Both the position numbers and the translations under genes were made by a program. From assembly GCA_020746835.1 (NCBI GenBank), contig JAGPNK010000001.1, forward strand, positions 4,402,001 to 4,466,000: 64,000 nt of DNA, read 5' to 3'. The stretch comes from Stachybotrys elegans. Taxonomy: Eukaryota; Ascomycota; Sordariomycetes; Hypocreales; Stachybotryaceae. This document shows, piece after piece, positions 1 through 10,568 of the stretch (within the stretch, counting starts at the first letter, position 1; each line of letters starts with the position of its first letter). Below the pieces are notes generated by a model. That model made no database searches. It saw only the letters and a program-made list of their open reading frames with translations, and was not told where the DNA came from.

Positions 1-278
1 TTTGTCCTCGCCCGCCTACCGCCTGGTAGCGAGATGGATCTTCTCCTCTGCCGTGCCGAGATAACCCGTCCCAGGAAGCAAAACCAGATCACTGTGAGGG
101 CCATCAACCCCATTATGGCTCCGATGATTATTCCAAATTGCTGTGCGGTGGTAAAGCATTCCCACCCAGAACACTCTTCGTTCCGGACAACAAGGTGCTG
201 CAGGTTGTCGCCGTGGATCTGTGGTTCAAGGAGTGGTTGCACCTCGTGCCCATGACTCACGATCAGTAACCCGGGCAT
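1..278 (-). CDS. Partial single-pass membrane protein, N-terminal part (left edge)
   Basis: The reverse strand is open from an ATG at 276-278 to the left edge, giving about 92 residues without a stop; an in-frame TAA lies 9-10 codons upstream of the ATG. The N-terminal half carries two cysteines in a CSGWEC context. A hydrophobic span follows (FGIIIGAIMGLMALTVIWF), then a strongly basic stretch (SARQRRRSISLPGGRRARTK). By the positive-inside rule the basic tail would be cytosolic. A Cys-Gly-Trp head followed by one membrane helix and a basic tail resembles a group of small uncharacterised fungal membrane proteins; I recall that only from general pattern and cannot name a family. The C terminus lies outside the window. 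It would be divergent to CTR9. An in-frame start elsewhere after an intron is possible. Confidence 0.5.
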   Translation of the reverse strand, partial: MPGLLIVSHGHEVQPLLEPQIHGDNLQHLVVRNEECSGWECFTTAQQFGIIIGAIMGLMALTVIWFCFLGRVISARQRRRSISLPGGRRART

Positions 279-1297
279 GTTGATTATGGTGTATTCTCGG
301 TTTTATGGTTGCTGCTGATTGATTTGTGCTAACTTCCGTTTGTTGTTGCTGGGAGAATATGAGAAGGTGGTGGTGCTTTGGGTTTTGGCGGTTAAAGAGT
401 GGCGGCAGCTGGCAAGCAATCCAGCAAACCGTCAGCTGCTGGCAGACCATGCATACAGCACTCCTGTAGCTTGCCTTTAGGTGCCCGTGCCATAATACCA
501 TTCCTGGGTAAGTAAATGTTCTCTTGAGACTGACCTCCTGCTTTACATGGGTATGAACCATATCCCGTCTGGTTCGCTTTTGGTGATGCCACCGAGCAGC
601 TGCGTATTATATCTTTGCAATTCCTGGTTTCTGCTGTATTTTATCGCCACGGGTCAGTACATTCGGGGCAGTGATTTTGCTGTATTGTGTTGCCAATCTG
701 TCTGCTGTGATTCATGAACTCAATAAGATCGGCTCGGCAATACTAAATATTGACCTCGTATGCTTGCCCTTGGTTAATCAGGATATTGTAATGAAGCTCG
801 AAACAGCCCTACACACCTGCCAGGTATGGCCAAAAGGAAAAAGAAAAAGAAAAGCATAAATTAAAAAAATACGATACAACGATCGTGTAATATTCCGTGA
901 CACTCACGTTCACCGAACACAGATATTCGTGCTGTAGGGTAGGGGAGCAAAGGCGAAGGAGGCGAGGCTGAAGGCTGGAGCGCACGGGAGCCACCGTTCA
1001 TTGGTTGGCGCTGTGGTGACCCACACGGCTATCTTGGCAGGAGCGCGCTTTCACTTTATTCGTGGATCGCGAAGTAAAAGCCAAAGCGCATCCTCGTGCT
1101 GACCTCAACTCCTCTCCTACGCCCATTCTCATCCACCATGCACCATACCTAGTTACTGAGAGGAGCGCACGACAGCTTCTCCAACTGGGTTGGCATCACA
1201 AATCTACCACACATAGTGCGACAAACGACCACCGTCCCGTTCCTTGTAGCCCCTGTGTACCAAGCTTGGGAGCTTCCCAAGCAACGCCGACTTCACC
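279..1297. promoter_or_regulatory. Divergent intergenic region between the left-edge gene and CTR9
   Basis: About 1 kb with no supportable gene. Short ORFs on both strands have no coding character. The last 200 bases before the CTR9 ATG are pyrimidine-rich and probably contain its leader; the start codon sits in a CACCATGG context. Confidence 0.5.
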
Positions 1298-4200
1298 ATG
1301 GCCACGCAAAACGGCGTGGCAAGCGCTACGACGAACGGCAATCATCCCGCCGGGCCAGTCAGCACGCGATTTACCGACATCCCTTCGGCTATTGACATCC
1401 CCGTTGGTGATCAAGATGACGAAGCCGTCGAAATCGATCTCGAAGACCTCGTCGATGACCCTACTGAACTCTGCACCCTCTTCGAAAACGAACGCGCCGC
1501 CAAGACATACTGGATGACGGTGTCGCTTGCTTATGCGAAGCAGCGAAAAGTTGACCACGCCATCGAGATGCTCATCCGAGGCGGTGCAGCTATCCAGAGC
1601 AATAACAACCTGAATCCGCGCGATCGCGTCAGCATGGTTTGCTGCCTCTGCTGGATGTACCTGTGGAAGAGCCGAGAAGCGCCCCGTGTCGCGCCCGAGG
1701 GGGCGGCAGGTACAGAAGTCAAGACCAAGGAACACTACCTACAGCAAGCGACCTCGTCCCTCAACGACGCTGCTCGTCTGAACCCTTCATTTCCTCCCAT
1801 CTTCCTCGCCCGTGGTGTGCTGCTCCTCCTACGAGCATCCCTGCAAGCTCCTTCCAAGACGGCTGGCACGGTTGGTACTGAGAAGAACGAGCTTCTAAAG
1901 GCCGCAGTCAAGTCGTTCGACGACGCCCTCAGAGTGTCTCAGGGAAAGAACATGCTTGCTCTCATGGGCAAGGCTCGCGCCTTGTTCTCCATGCACAAGT
2001 ATGTCGACTCGTTGACGATATATCAAGATGTGCTGTCGCGAATGCCCGGCCTCGCCGACCCCGACCCGCGTATTGGAATTGGCTGCTGCTTCTGGCAACT
2101 CGGATTCAAGGAAGACGCCAAAATGGCATGGGAGAGATGCCTGGAGATCAACCCGGACTCCAAGGTCGCCAATATCCTGCTTGGCCTATACTTCTTAGAC
2201 GCAAGCGGCCACGTACCCGTCAACAGTGGCGAGTTCCTGAAGCTCTACAAGAAGGCAATGACCGAGTACACCCAGAAATCGTTCAAGCTCAGCAAGGATG
2301 TCCCATTGACCTGCTCGACGTTTGCCAGCTACTTCTTGTCGCGAAAGCAGTGGGATAATGCGGACAAGCTGGCCCACAAGGCGATCCAGTACACCGACGT
2401 CAATGCCATTGCTAGCGATGGCTGGTATTTGCTCGCTCGAAAGGAGCACTACAACGGAGACCTGGAACGCGCAAACGACTACTACCGCCGTGCTGATGAT
2501 GCCCGAGGAGGAACCGACACTGGTTACCTCCCAGCCAAGTTTGGTGTAGCTCAACTTTCGGTTATGAAGAACGATCTCGGAGAGGCCAAGCTCAGGTTGG
2601 AGAAGATGATTCAGCAGTCGAAGAACCATGAAGCTATGATTCTTCTGGGAACGCTATACGCGGAAGAAATCTTTGCTAGCCAGAACAGCGAAAGCAAGGA
2701 GGACAAATCGGCAGATATGAAGAAGGCCATTGGCCTCCTTGAAGGAGCCAGGAATGCCTGGAAGGACCCAAAGAAGAACCTGGCGCCCGACGCTTCTGTT
2801 CTCCTCAACCTCGCTCGCCTCTACGAGGCCGAATTCCCCGAGAAGGCCTTGCAGTGTCTGCAGCAGGTAGAGCAGCTCGAGCTTGACCAAGTCCCAACCT
2901 CTCAATACCCTGAGAATGTGACCGACGAAGGCGAGATCCGCTCCAGCATCCGGAAATTCTTGCCGCCTCAACTGCTCAACAACATTGGTTGCTTTCATTA
3001 CCAGTCGGAGAAGCTTGACCTCGCCAGCGACATGTTCGAAGCTGCACTGAGCGCTTGCATGCGGATCGGGGAGAAGGACCCGAGCATGGACACCGATGCT
3101 CTCGTATCATCCATCAGCTTTAATCTTGGAAGAACATACGAGGCTCGGGGACTCGTCGACAAGGCAGTCGAAGTCTACGAAGGTCTCCTGGCGCGCCACG
3201 AAGACTACACCGATGCCCGCACCAGGCTGGCTTACATCAAGTTGAGGAAGAACCCCAACAAGGAGGGTCCCGATGCGGTAGCCAAGCTGTACCAGGAGAA
3301 CACCGGCGACCTCGAGGTACGAGCTCTGTATGGATGGTACCTGGGCAAGGTCCACTCTAGGAAACGTCCCGCCAACATTGCCGAGGACCACGAGTTCCGC
3401 CATTATAAACACACTCTTCAGAACTACGACAAGCATGACCGATACGCTCTGGTTGGTATGGGAAACCTATACCTGATGCAGGCAAGGGAGATGCGGCGCG
3501 AGACGGAGCAAGAGAAGCAGAAGAGAAGCGCTACGTACTGCAAGGCCGTCGAGTTCTACGAGAAAGCACTATCCTTGGACCCGAAGAATGCATATGCTGC
3601 TCAAGGTATTGCCATTGCTCTGGTCGAGGACAGGAAGGACCTCAAGACAGCCCTCACCATATTCAACAAGATTCGAGACACACTCAAAGATTCTCACGTC
3701 TACGTCAACCTCGGACATATATACGCAGAGTTGCGACAGTACTCCAAGGCCATCGAGCATTACGAGATGGCACTGGCACGAGACGGGAAGGCCAAAGATC
3801 CCGTCATCCTCGCATGCCTTGGCCGGACTTGGTTGAACCGAGGCAGAGCCGAACGGGACGTTGAAGCATACAGCAAATCCCTCGACTGCGCTCGCAGGGT
3901 AAGTTTGATGGTACTGAGGCCGTGAGACCCCCGCTAACAAAACTAGGCCCTCGAAGGTGCTCCAGACCAGGTGCACTACAAGTTCAATGTTGCCTTTGTT
4001 CAAATCCAGCTGGTGACTACGATTCAAGGCTTGCCTGAGAACAGAAGGACAGCAGAGCAGCTCGAGACGGCTGCGGAGGGTCTGGAAGCTGCCATCACGT
4101 CTCTGGACGAGATTGCAGCCCACCCGCAGACTCCATATCCAAAGCATGACGTGGAGCAGCGTGCCAACATGGCTCGTAACACGTTGCGCAAGCAGCTCGA

Positions 4201-4939
4201 ACGTGCTATTGGAAAGCAGAAGGAGTGGGAGGAAAAGAACAAGGAGAAGATCCAGGCCGCCAAGGAGCAAAGAGAGATGGAGCTCAAGAAGCGAGAGGAG
4301 GAACGGGAGAAGATCCTGGTTCAGGAGCGAGAGCGCCAAGAGAAGATCCGCAAAGAACGTGAAGAGATCCAGAGACGCGATCGGGAGCTCGCACAGCAAC
4401 GTGAAGAAGAGAACCGTGCTCGCATGCAAGCAGAAATGACGACGGATAGCGAGGGAGAAAAGGTCAAGCGGAAGCGAAAGGCTGCTGCCCCACGCGCACC
4501 CACTGAAGGCAAGCCCAAGAGGACCAGCAAGAAGAAGAAGAAGGATGCCCAGGACGACGGCGATTCAGAGGAGGAGACCCACACCAAGAAGAGGCGCAAG
4601 CTGGCAAGCAAGGAGTCTGCCAAGTTCAAGTCAGAAGCTCTCGTTGTGGACAGCGACAGCGACCCAGAAGACGAGCTGGAACGCGCAGAGAGAAGCCTCG
4701 AGCGGGACAGCAGTCCTCTCTCCGAGGTCAACGAAGGCAATGTCAGCGGTGATGACAACATGGAGGTGGACGATCGTCGGGACGATGACGATGACCAGGA
4801 TGAGGATGTTGCTCCGCGTGCCCAACCCAAAAGACGGAGGGGGCGTGGAGTCGTGGAGAGCGACGACGAGGACGAGGATGAGGGTGGCGCGGGAGCGGGA
4901 GACACCAGCATGGCAGATGCCAACGATGACGATGAGTGA
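1298..4939 (+). CDS. CTR9: CTR9, TPR subunit of the PAF1 transcription elongation complex
   Basis: Two exons, 1298-3898 and 3947-4939, give 1197 residues. The 48-bp intron has a GTAAGT donor, a CTAAC branch and a TAG acceptor, and splicing joins CARR to ALEGAPDQVHYKFN in frame. The N-terminal segment (IDIPVGDQDDEAVEIDLEDL) is typical of Ctr9. Tandem tetratricopeptide repeats fill about residues 80-880, for example around ALSLDPKNAYAAQGIAIALVED. A highly charged coiled coil (KKREEEREKI, QREEENRARM) follows, then a basic patch and an acidic Ser/Asp/Glu tail that ends in DDDE. Ctr9 is the scaffold of the nuclear PAF1 complex (Paf1, Cdc73, Leo1, Rtf1), which travels with RNA polymerase II and promotes H2B ubiquitination and H3K4/K36 methylation. 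The length fits the family. It is convergent with the cytochrome b5 reductase gene, about 400 bp apart. Confidence 0.93.
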
Positions 4940-5343
4940 GATACTGTCTAGATTTTATTTTTTAAGAATGTCGATACAGCAAAAGCCCTTGTAGGATAGG
5001 TAGTCGAGACGAAACAGGCTATTTGCCCGCAGCGATAGCAGGATGCAAAAGAAGCAACTCGACCAAAAGGATTATACCATTTCTATCATGAACTCTATAG
5101 AGCTTTGTTGCATGAAGCAAACCACCGGTCATGACCAATACATTTTGCCTCGTTCCTGCTCTTCCTCGGCATATTCGCCCCTTGCATACCTGCACCCTTT
5201 TCCCCGGCACAAAACACCTGACTGAAATTAGACTTGGTTGGCACCGGAGGGGACTGCCTTGGGCTGCGGCCACGACTGTTGAATAACTGCAGCGACATGT
5301 CCCCCCCCGTGCAAATATGTGCGCTGGCGCACCGACGTTCTCT
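4940..5343. other. Convergent 3' intergenic region, CTR9 / cytochrome b5 reductase
   Basis: About 400 bases between two stop codons, presumably both 3' untranslated regions. I see no gene. Confidence 0.6.
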
Positions 5344-6524
5344 TTAGAAAGCGAAGACCTGGTCCTCCAGCTTGCTGACGGGGCGAGCCTTCTTGAAGCC
5401 AAGCGCCTCTGTGGTCTTCTTCAGACCGCTAATCATGGGGGGAGGTCCACAGAGAAGAATCTTGACGTCGGGGGCAGCAGCGGGGAGCCATTTCTGGAGG
5501 TTGTTAGTAAAGAAAAGGGCCCATCAATGGGCAGGTGTTTTTGATCGTACCTGGATCATGTCGGAGGTGACGTAGCCAACACCGCCGGTCCAGCCCTCCG
5601 GGGGCTTGTCAAGAACGTAGTGGATGCGAATATCGGAATCGGATTTGGCCAAGGTGTCGAGGTCCTCCTTGAGGAGGATGTCCTGCTGGGTGACGTTGGC
5701 GAAGATGAGGTCGACCTTGGTGACGTCGCCGGTCTCACGGCCGCGGACGATGGCGCGGATGACCTGGAGCATGGGGGTGATGCCGGTGCCTCCGGCAATC
5801 ATGCCAAAGTGGCGGACCATGTTGGGGGTGTAGGAGAAGGCGCCCTTGGGCCCGCGGACGCGGATGGCCTGGCCGATGATCAGGGAGGCGAGGTGCTTGG
5901 AGATGTTGCCCTGGGGGTAGGACTTGATGAGCAGATCGAAGTAGCCGGGCTGGTGGTCGCCCGAGATGGGAGTGTAGGAGCGGACAATCTCCTTGGTGCT
6001 GCCATCGGGCTGGGGAAGGTCGGCGCCGATGGAGATGTGCTGGCCGATGGGGAGACCGAGGATGTGGCGGGAGCTGGGAAGCTTGAATCGGTAGCTGTAG
6101 GCGGGGACGAACGAGGTACGGTTAGCCTTTGATCTCGGCATGAAGAGAGAGAGAGAGAGAAGAAGAAAAAATCGCGTAGGCTCGGGCAAGAGGCATATGC
6201 CCTGGTGCTCACTTACATGGCGACGTTGTGGGAGATGACAGTCTTTTCCTTAAGCTCAAAGTCCTGAAAGACATCTGGCTTCAACACCTTCTTGATCTCT
6301 ACAGGGCCGCCGTCAGCAGGCGCAAAGCCCTCGATTGGGGAACCGTCTTCCGACTCACGGAACTGATAGAAGTTGTAGGCGCCGAGGGTGACAGCGAGGA
6401 GGATCGAGTAGGGCACCCAGTCCCTCTTGACGACGAGGGTGCCGAAGACGAGCAGCGTGGCGGGGATGTAGACATAGTCTACGTAGTGGCGAGCGAGCCA
6501 CGAGTCGTCGAGGGCGGAAGCCAT
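5344..6524 (-). CDS. CBR1: NADH-cytochrome b5 reductase, membrane-anchored
   Basis: Reverse-strand exons 6524-6359, 6298-6217, 6094-5551 and 5493-5344 give 313 residues, within the usual range for Cbr1. An N-terminal membrane anchor ([16 protein letters not shown] and a second hydrophobic stretch) precedes the FAD domain ([31 protein letters not shown]). The NADH domain shows [16 protein letters not shown] and CGPPPMISG, and the protein ends in [11 protein letters not shown]. It passes electrons from NADH to cytochrome b5 for fatty-acid desaturation and sterol synthesis, at the ER or outer mitochondrial membrane. The exon 2/3 junction restores SHNVAIYRFKLP. The first intron (6358-6299, 60 bp) has GTGAGT, CTGAC and TAG signals but no in-frame stop, so unspliced RNA would encode a 333-residue form. 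The third intron is 57 bp; the second, 122 bp, holds a GA repeat. Confidence 0.92.
6145..6160. repeat. (GA)8 microsatellite inside the second CBR1 intron
   Basis: Eight GA units sit within a longer homopurine run (about 6142-6172). On the reverse strand, the gene's sense strand, this is a CT tract inside intron 2. Confidence 0.85.
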
Positions 6525-9500
6525 CGTCGTTGGAGTTTTCCGCGTAACGGAGGGTGGGCCGCGTCGCTGGGTCAAACAGAGGGGAGGAAGGAAAACAAGC
6601 ACACGAAGGGGCTGTTTTGTGGTGGTGGTTGCAGGTCGTAGATGTGTGCCCGAGTCTAAGACTCGGTGTCGGACGATGCAATTTGTTGAGAACGGGTGGG
6701 GAACGGAACGGGCCAGACAGCTTAGGAAGTTTGCCGGCAACGTAGGGGGCCAAGGACGATGCGGGCAGCTACGAGGCAGAGAATGACGATATCAAGAGAC
6801 GGAAAAGGAGGCTTCAGGAGATTTTTCTTTTTCCTCTTCTTCGTTCTTTCTTCCCTCCTTGATTCTATTGCTAAAGGGGGGCAGAGTCTCTCCGCGATTC
6901 TCTTGGGATATTGAAATGGGCCGAGCTAAATTTTGCCCAAGAAAAGTGTCGGGCCCCAGTGCCAGCGAACGATAGGTAGTCCAGGAGGGGCTCAGGGTTC
7001 TGTGGGCACTATTCTGTCGAGCTGTCGGATCGGCATAATGTAATTTCCGGGGCTAGCTTTCGTTGCAAGCCAGTTTATGGCGAGTGCTTGACTCGTGGTG
7101 GATGAGGAATGAGATATACAATACCATGGTAGGAAGCATTCGATCCTACATATGTTGATGGCGATTGCTGTTGTATTTTTGAGGACAGGTGGTTGCACGG
7201 TGCGCAAACCAGAGCGTGCCTCTTCTTGGGGGTTTGTGGCAGTGAGGCAGAGCGTAGATTCAAGTGAGCCGAGAAGAAGCAAAGACCTGCAGGCTGAGAA
7301 TGGACCCTTCGGCATTTGTATTGGATATACGACATGTCACATTCCATGCGAAGCTTTATCCGGAGGAAATCGCCCGTATCCTGGCCGTTCCAGCAGCATA
7401 CATGGACGCGATAACAATCATCTGTCCACCTTTGCAATGGAACGCGGGACTGTGCGAGATTCGTTCCAGAAGCATCCATCGCCGACGGGCAAGATGGTTC
7501 CATTCGCCGTCCTTCCAGCAGGTGCATGTGCATATATTATAAGCTCAACGGCCATCGGCCGAAGTGCTCCGGCCAACGCCTCGGAGCCCCGTCCTGCAGG
7601 CTGTGGGCACGAGCCGGAGTGTGTGGGGACTCGTACGACATAGCGGCCGTCTCGTGGAAGCTGAAGGACCAGATGGAAACACAGTGACTCCAAGGACGAG
7701 CCTGGGAATCATCATCTGCAACGGGTCCTGCCCGACGGCGCCCTCGTGCAACATCTGGCACCCGACGCTCGCGCCAATCGCAAGCCTGGCCCAGCGCGCG
7801 GGAGCAAACATGTCGTGCAGGGCAAGGAGGTTCACCCTGACCCCAAGTAATAATGGGTGGTTGTGCGTCGTCGTAAAGAACAAGCTTTTGACCATGTTGC
7901 GGAGTCTGTTCCATGCAATGTGATTGCTGAGAGTAAGCGGAGGAGCCACGCGGCTGGGGGAGGAGGCACATATCAGGGAACCGGCTCGACGACGAAGCCG
8001 GACTTCCGAGATGCTACAGTAAGCCGCATCCTAGGCGGGCACATGGGCACATGCCAGCCCGTATAGATGGTCGGGGTTGCGAGCCGCGAGGATTGGCGTC
8101 TCGTTTCTGTCTTGCGTCTCATGGGATTAAAGTATCGACGCCAGGCGACGCACAAAGTCAGTTCTGAATGCGGTCGCCCGGGAAGCCAAGGGAAGAAGTT
8201 CCCGTGCCGTTGGTGGAGGAAGGATGTAGAAGAGATACATCTGGAGTACCTACATTTGCAGATTGGATGCTTCATAGCTGCGGAGGCTGGTCGGGCAGTT
8301 CGTTAGTGCCATCCAGTGGTGCGTACGTGCATACGGATACGGAGGCCTACAGGCAGAAGGATGGCCCCCGTGCCGCCAGCCAATGGCGGAGCTCCACCCG
8401 TGCTCGCTTTCGATGGTGGCTTAGATCTCTCGCTTCGAGTACGAAGATTCCCATCATGGCTACATGCAGCTCAGATGATTTCCGCTGCTGGTCATGGTTA
8501 CGAGATCATGCCACTGGCCAGCGTGAAACCGTGCCCACGCGGCCCGGCCAGCGGTAATACGTGAAGGGGCCCTTGTACTGTGAGGGCGCCGTGTTCGTTC
8601 CGTCGCTCGCTCGCTCGCCGCTTCGTGGGATCCCCCCAAGTCTTATCAGCGAGCGCATACCAACCCAAGGTTTGGAGGAGCAATAGGATTTCCTCAAAGG
8701 ACCAAGGGAAAACGCGCCAGGGAGGAAGAAAAAGAAGGATAGACCCTCTTCCTCTCCCCGCTTTAGCTGCATTTGGGAGTGGGCGGCAGGCTCAGTGAAA
8801 CGGGCCGTCCAAACAAACTGGAGCCCGTAGGTCCTATGACGCACTTGGTCTTGTTCCAAGACAAGAGCCCGAGCCTTGCAACCATGATTCAATTGACTTT
8901 GGACCTTGGCTACGAGGCATCGAGATCCAACCCCCCACCTCCGAGTCCCCTGGCATTCCAGGGAGCTTGTCCGTTGGCTGCTGTAGGCTGCTGGTTGAGC
9001 TGTGCCTGAATTGCCTCTGTAGATTGATCGTCGCGTTACGTGTACCTGACAGGTGAGGAGATCATCACACATAGAGGCTGTAGTACATACGTCACGGGAA
9101 CGAGCCTGCGAGCCTGCCAGGTGTGTGCAAATGGGACGACTGGTCATGACCTATGCAGCATGGCACCATGATGCGTCGTCGCTATGTACTCGTCGTTCAC
9201 TGCTCCGCGAAAGGTGCAGCTCCGTGAGAACAAGGCCCGAACGAGGCCTGTCCAATGCTTCTTGCACCGGCACCCCCGCGCCTCCACCCGCTCTGCAGCT
9301 CTGCAGCTGCCATGCCATGCCAGGCCATGCCATGCCAAGGCAAGGTCGGTACTTGTACATGCAGTGTACATGCCGTTGTGCTGATAATATCCACCTCATG
9401 CCATGTCCAGAAGTGCAGGCCAGAGCTAAGATAATAATAATTAATGCCCGTCGGCAATCGCCAAGCTTAACTGCCTCCAGACTGATGTAACCGACCGCTG

Positions 9501-10568
9501 TACAGTGTACTAGTGCCAAGCTGAGACAAGACAAGCACGGCGCCTGTCCTATCACTATCCATTTATCATCGAATTTATCTTCTCTTTCCCATACTTGCTC
9601 TCTCTACTCGATATTGCCCTCCGCTGCCATTGTTGTCCTCTCCTCTCATTCGTCTTTGTGTGTCTGTGTTCTCTTTTCTCACTTCATTTTTGTTTCCTCT
9701 TCCTTTTCCCTTTCTTTGCTTAGTACTGCCGCCTGCTTTCAGGTGGCCAGTCTGACGGCCCGACCCAAATCTACATTGTATCCAGACGACAAACCCTCCC
9801 ATTTCCTCTTCTCCTCCCTTCACTCTTCTTGCCACAGCGCGCCCTCTCTCGCCTCTGTTCTCTTCTCCAACAATCTCCTCTCGACCGTTCGATTCGTCCG
9901 TCTCGAGTTTGTTTGCCAGCTCCATTCACTTGGTAGATCTGGCTTGGAAAGAAAGTAGCGGCTGGCCTCGTCCCGTCTTCCCCTCGGTGGCTTGCTTGTT
10001 GGTCTGCTTGTGGCCACGGTAAACGGAATCGCATGTGAGGCGCTCATTCTCCGCCTTGGCCCTTTCCCTTCTCACCCACCCTTCCGCCGAACGCAATCGT
10101 ATTCTGGGAATTGAGGACCATAGCATCGCCTGTCCAGTTCCCTTAGACGCATCCTGCCCGACCGTCCTCGATATATCTACCCGTCCATCATCACTCCCGC
10201 CGTGTAGGCCGGGTTTCCCACCGAGCTTTCCGCCTCAGCCGTTGCCATCCTCGTGCCACTGTGCCCAAATTCTTCGCCTTCGATGAGCGAGTAGGCTGTG
10301 CCAACTTCCCCAGTGGTGCCGCACACGGTACACGTCTCTGGGCGCCCGTTTCCCGGAGTTCCAAGACATTTTACCCTGAGACATACTAGCCACCCCTCAC
10401 TTGCCGCATGCGACGGGACCTCCATCTGAGGTCAAGGTCTTGACGGTTGTTCGTGGTAACTACCTTGGTCCCCCAGGCATCGTTGGTTGTGAAGCTGGGC
10501 ATGCCATAAGTCCTCGTCACCAACATCGCCGAATCCCGGCCACTCACCACCCAGACACAACATCCACC
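6525..10568. other. Divergent 4 kb gene-free region between CBR1 and the PH-LRR gene
   Basis: No ORF here looks coding; the longest (about 200 codons, reverse strand, 8506-9147) is mixed low-complexity sequence. Positions 9291-9342 are a run of degenerate GGCAT/CATGC pentamers, followed at 9354-9374 by a duplicated TGTACATG motif. From about 9540 to 10568 the forward strand becomes pyrimidine-rich, which fits the leader and promoter of the PH-LRR gene. Confidence 0.5.
9354..9374. repeat. Short element with two TGTACATG motifs
   Basis: Two direct copies of TGTACATGC sit 11 bp apart. A nearly identical sequence (one base shorter) recurs at 39337-39356 in another gene-free region. Confidence 0.6.

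Noticed and set aside
5620..6132. A 170-codon forward ORF over the cytochrome b5 reductase gene
   Set aside because: Antisense of conserved FAD/NADH-domain exons; composition (Gly/Asp/Val) follows from the opposite frame.
7537..9147. Reverse ORFs of 134-213 codons between CBR1 and the PH-LRR gene
   Set aside because: Mixed composition rich in His, Cys and Arg, with no motif and no consistent splice signals.
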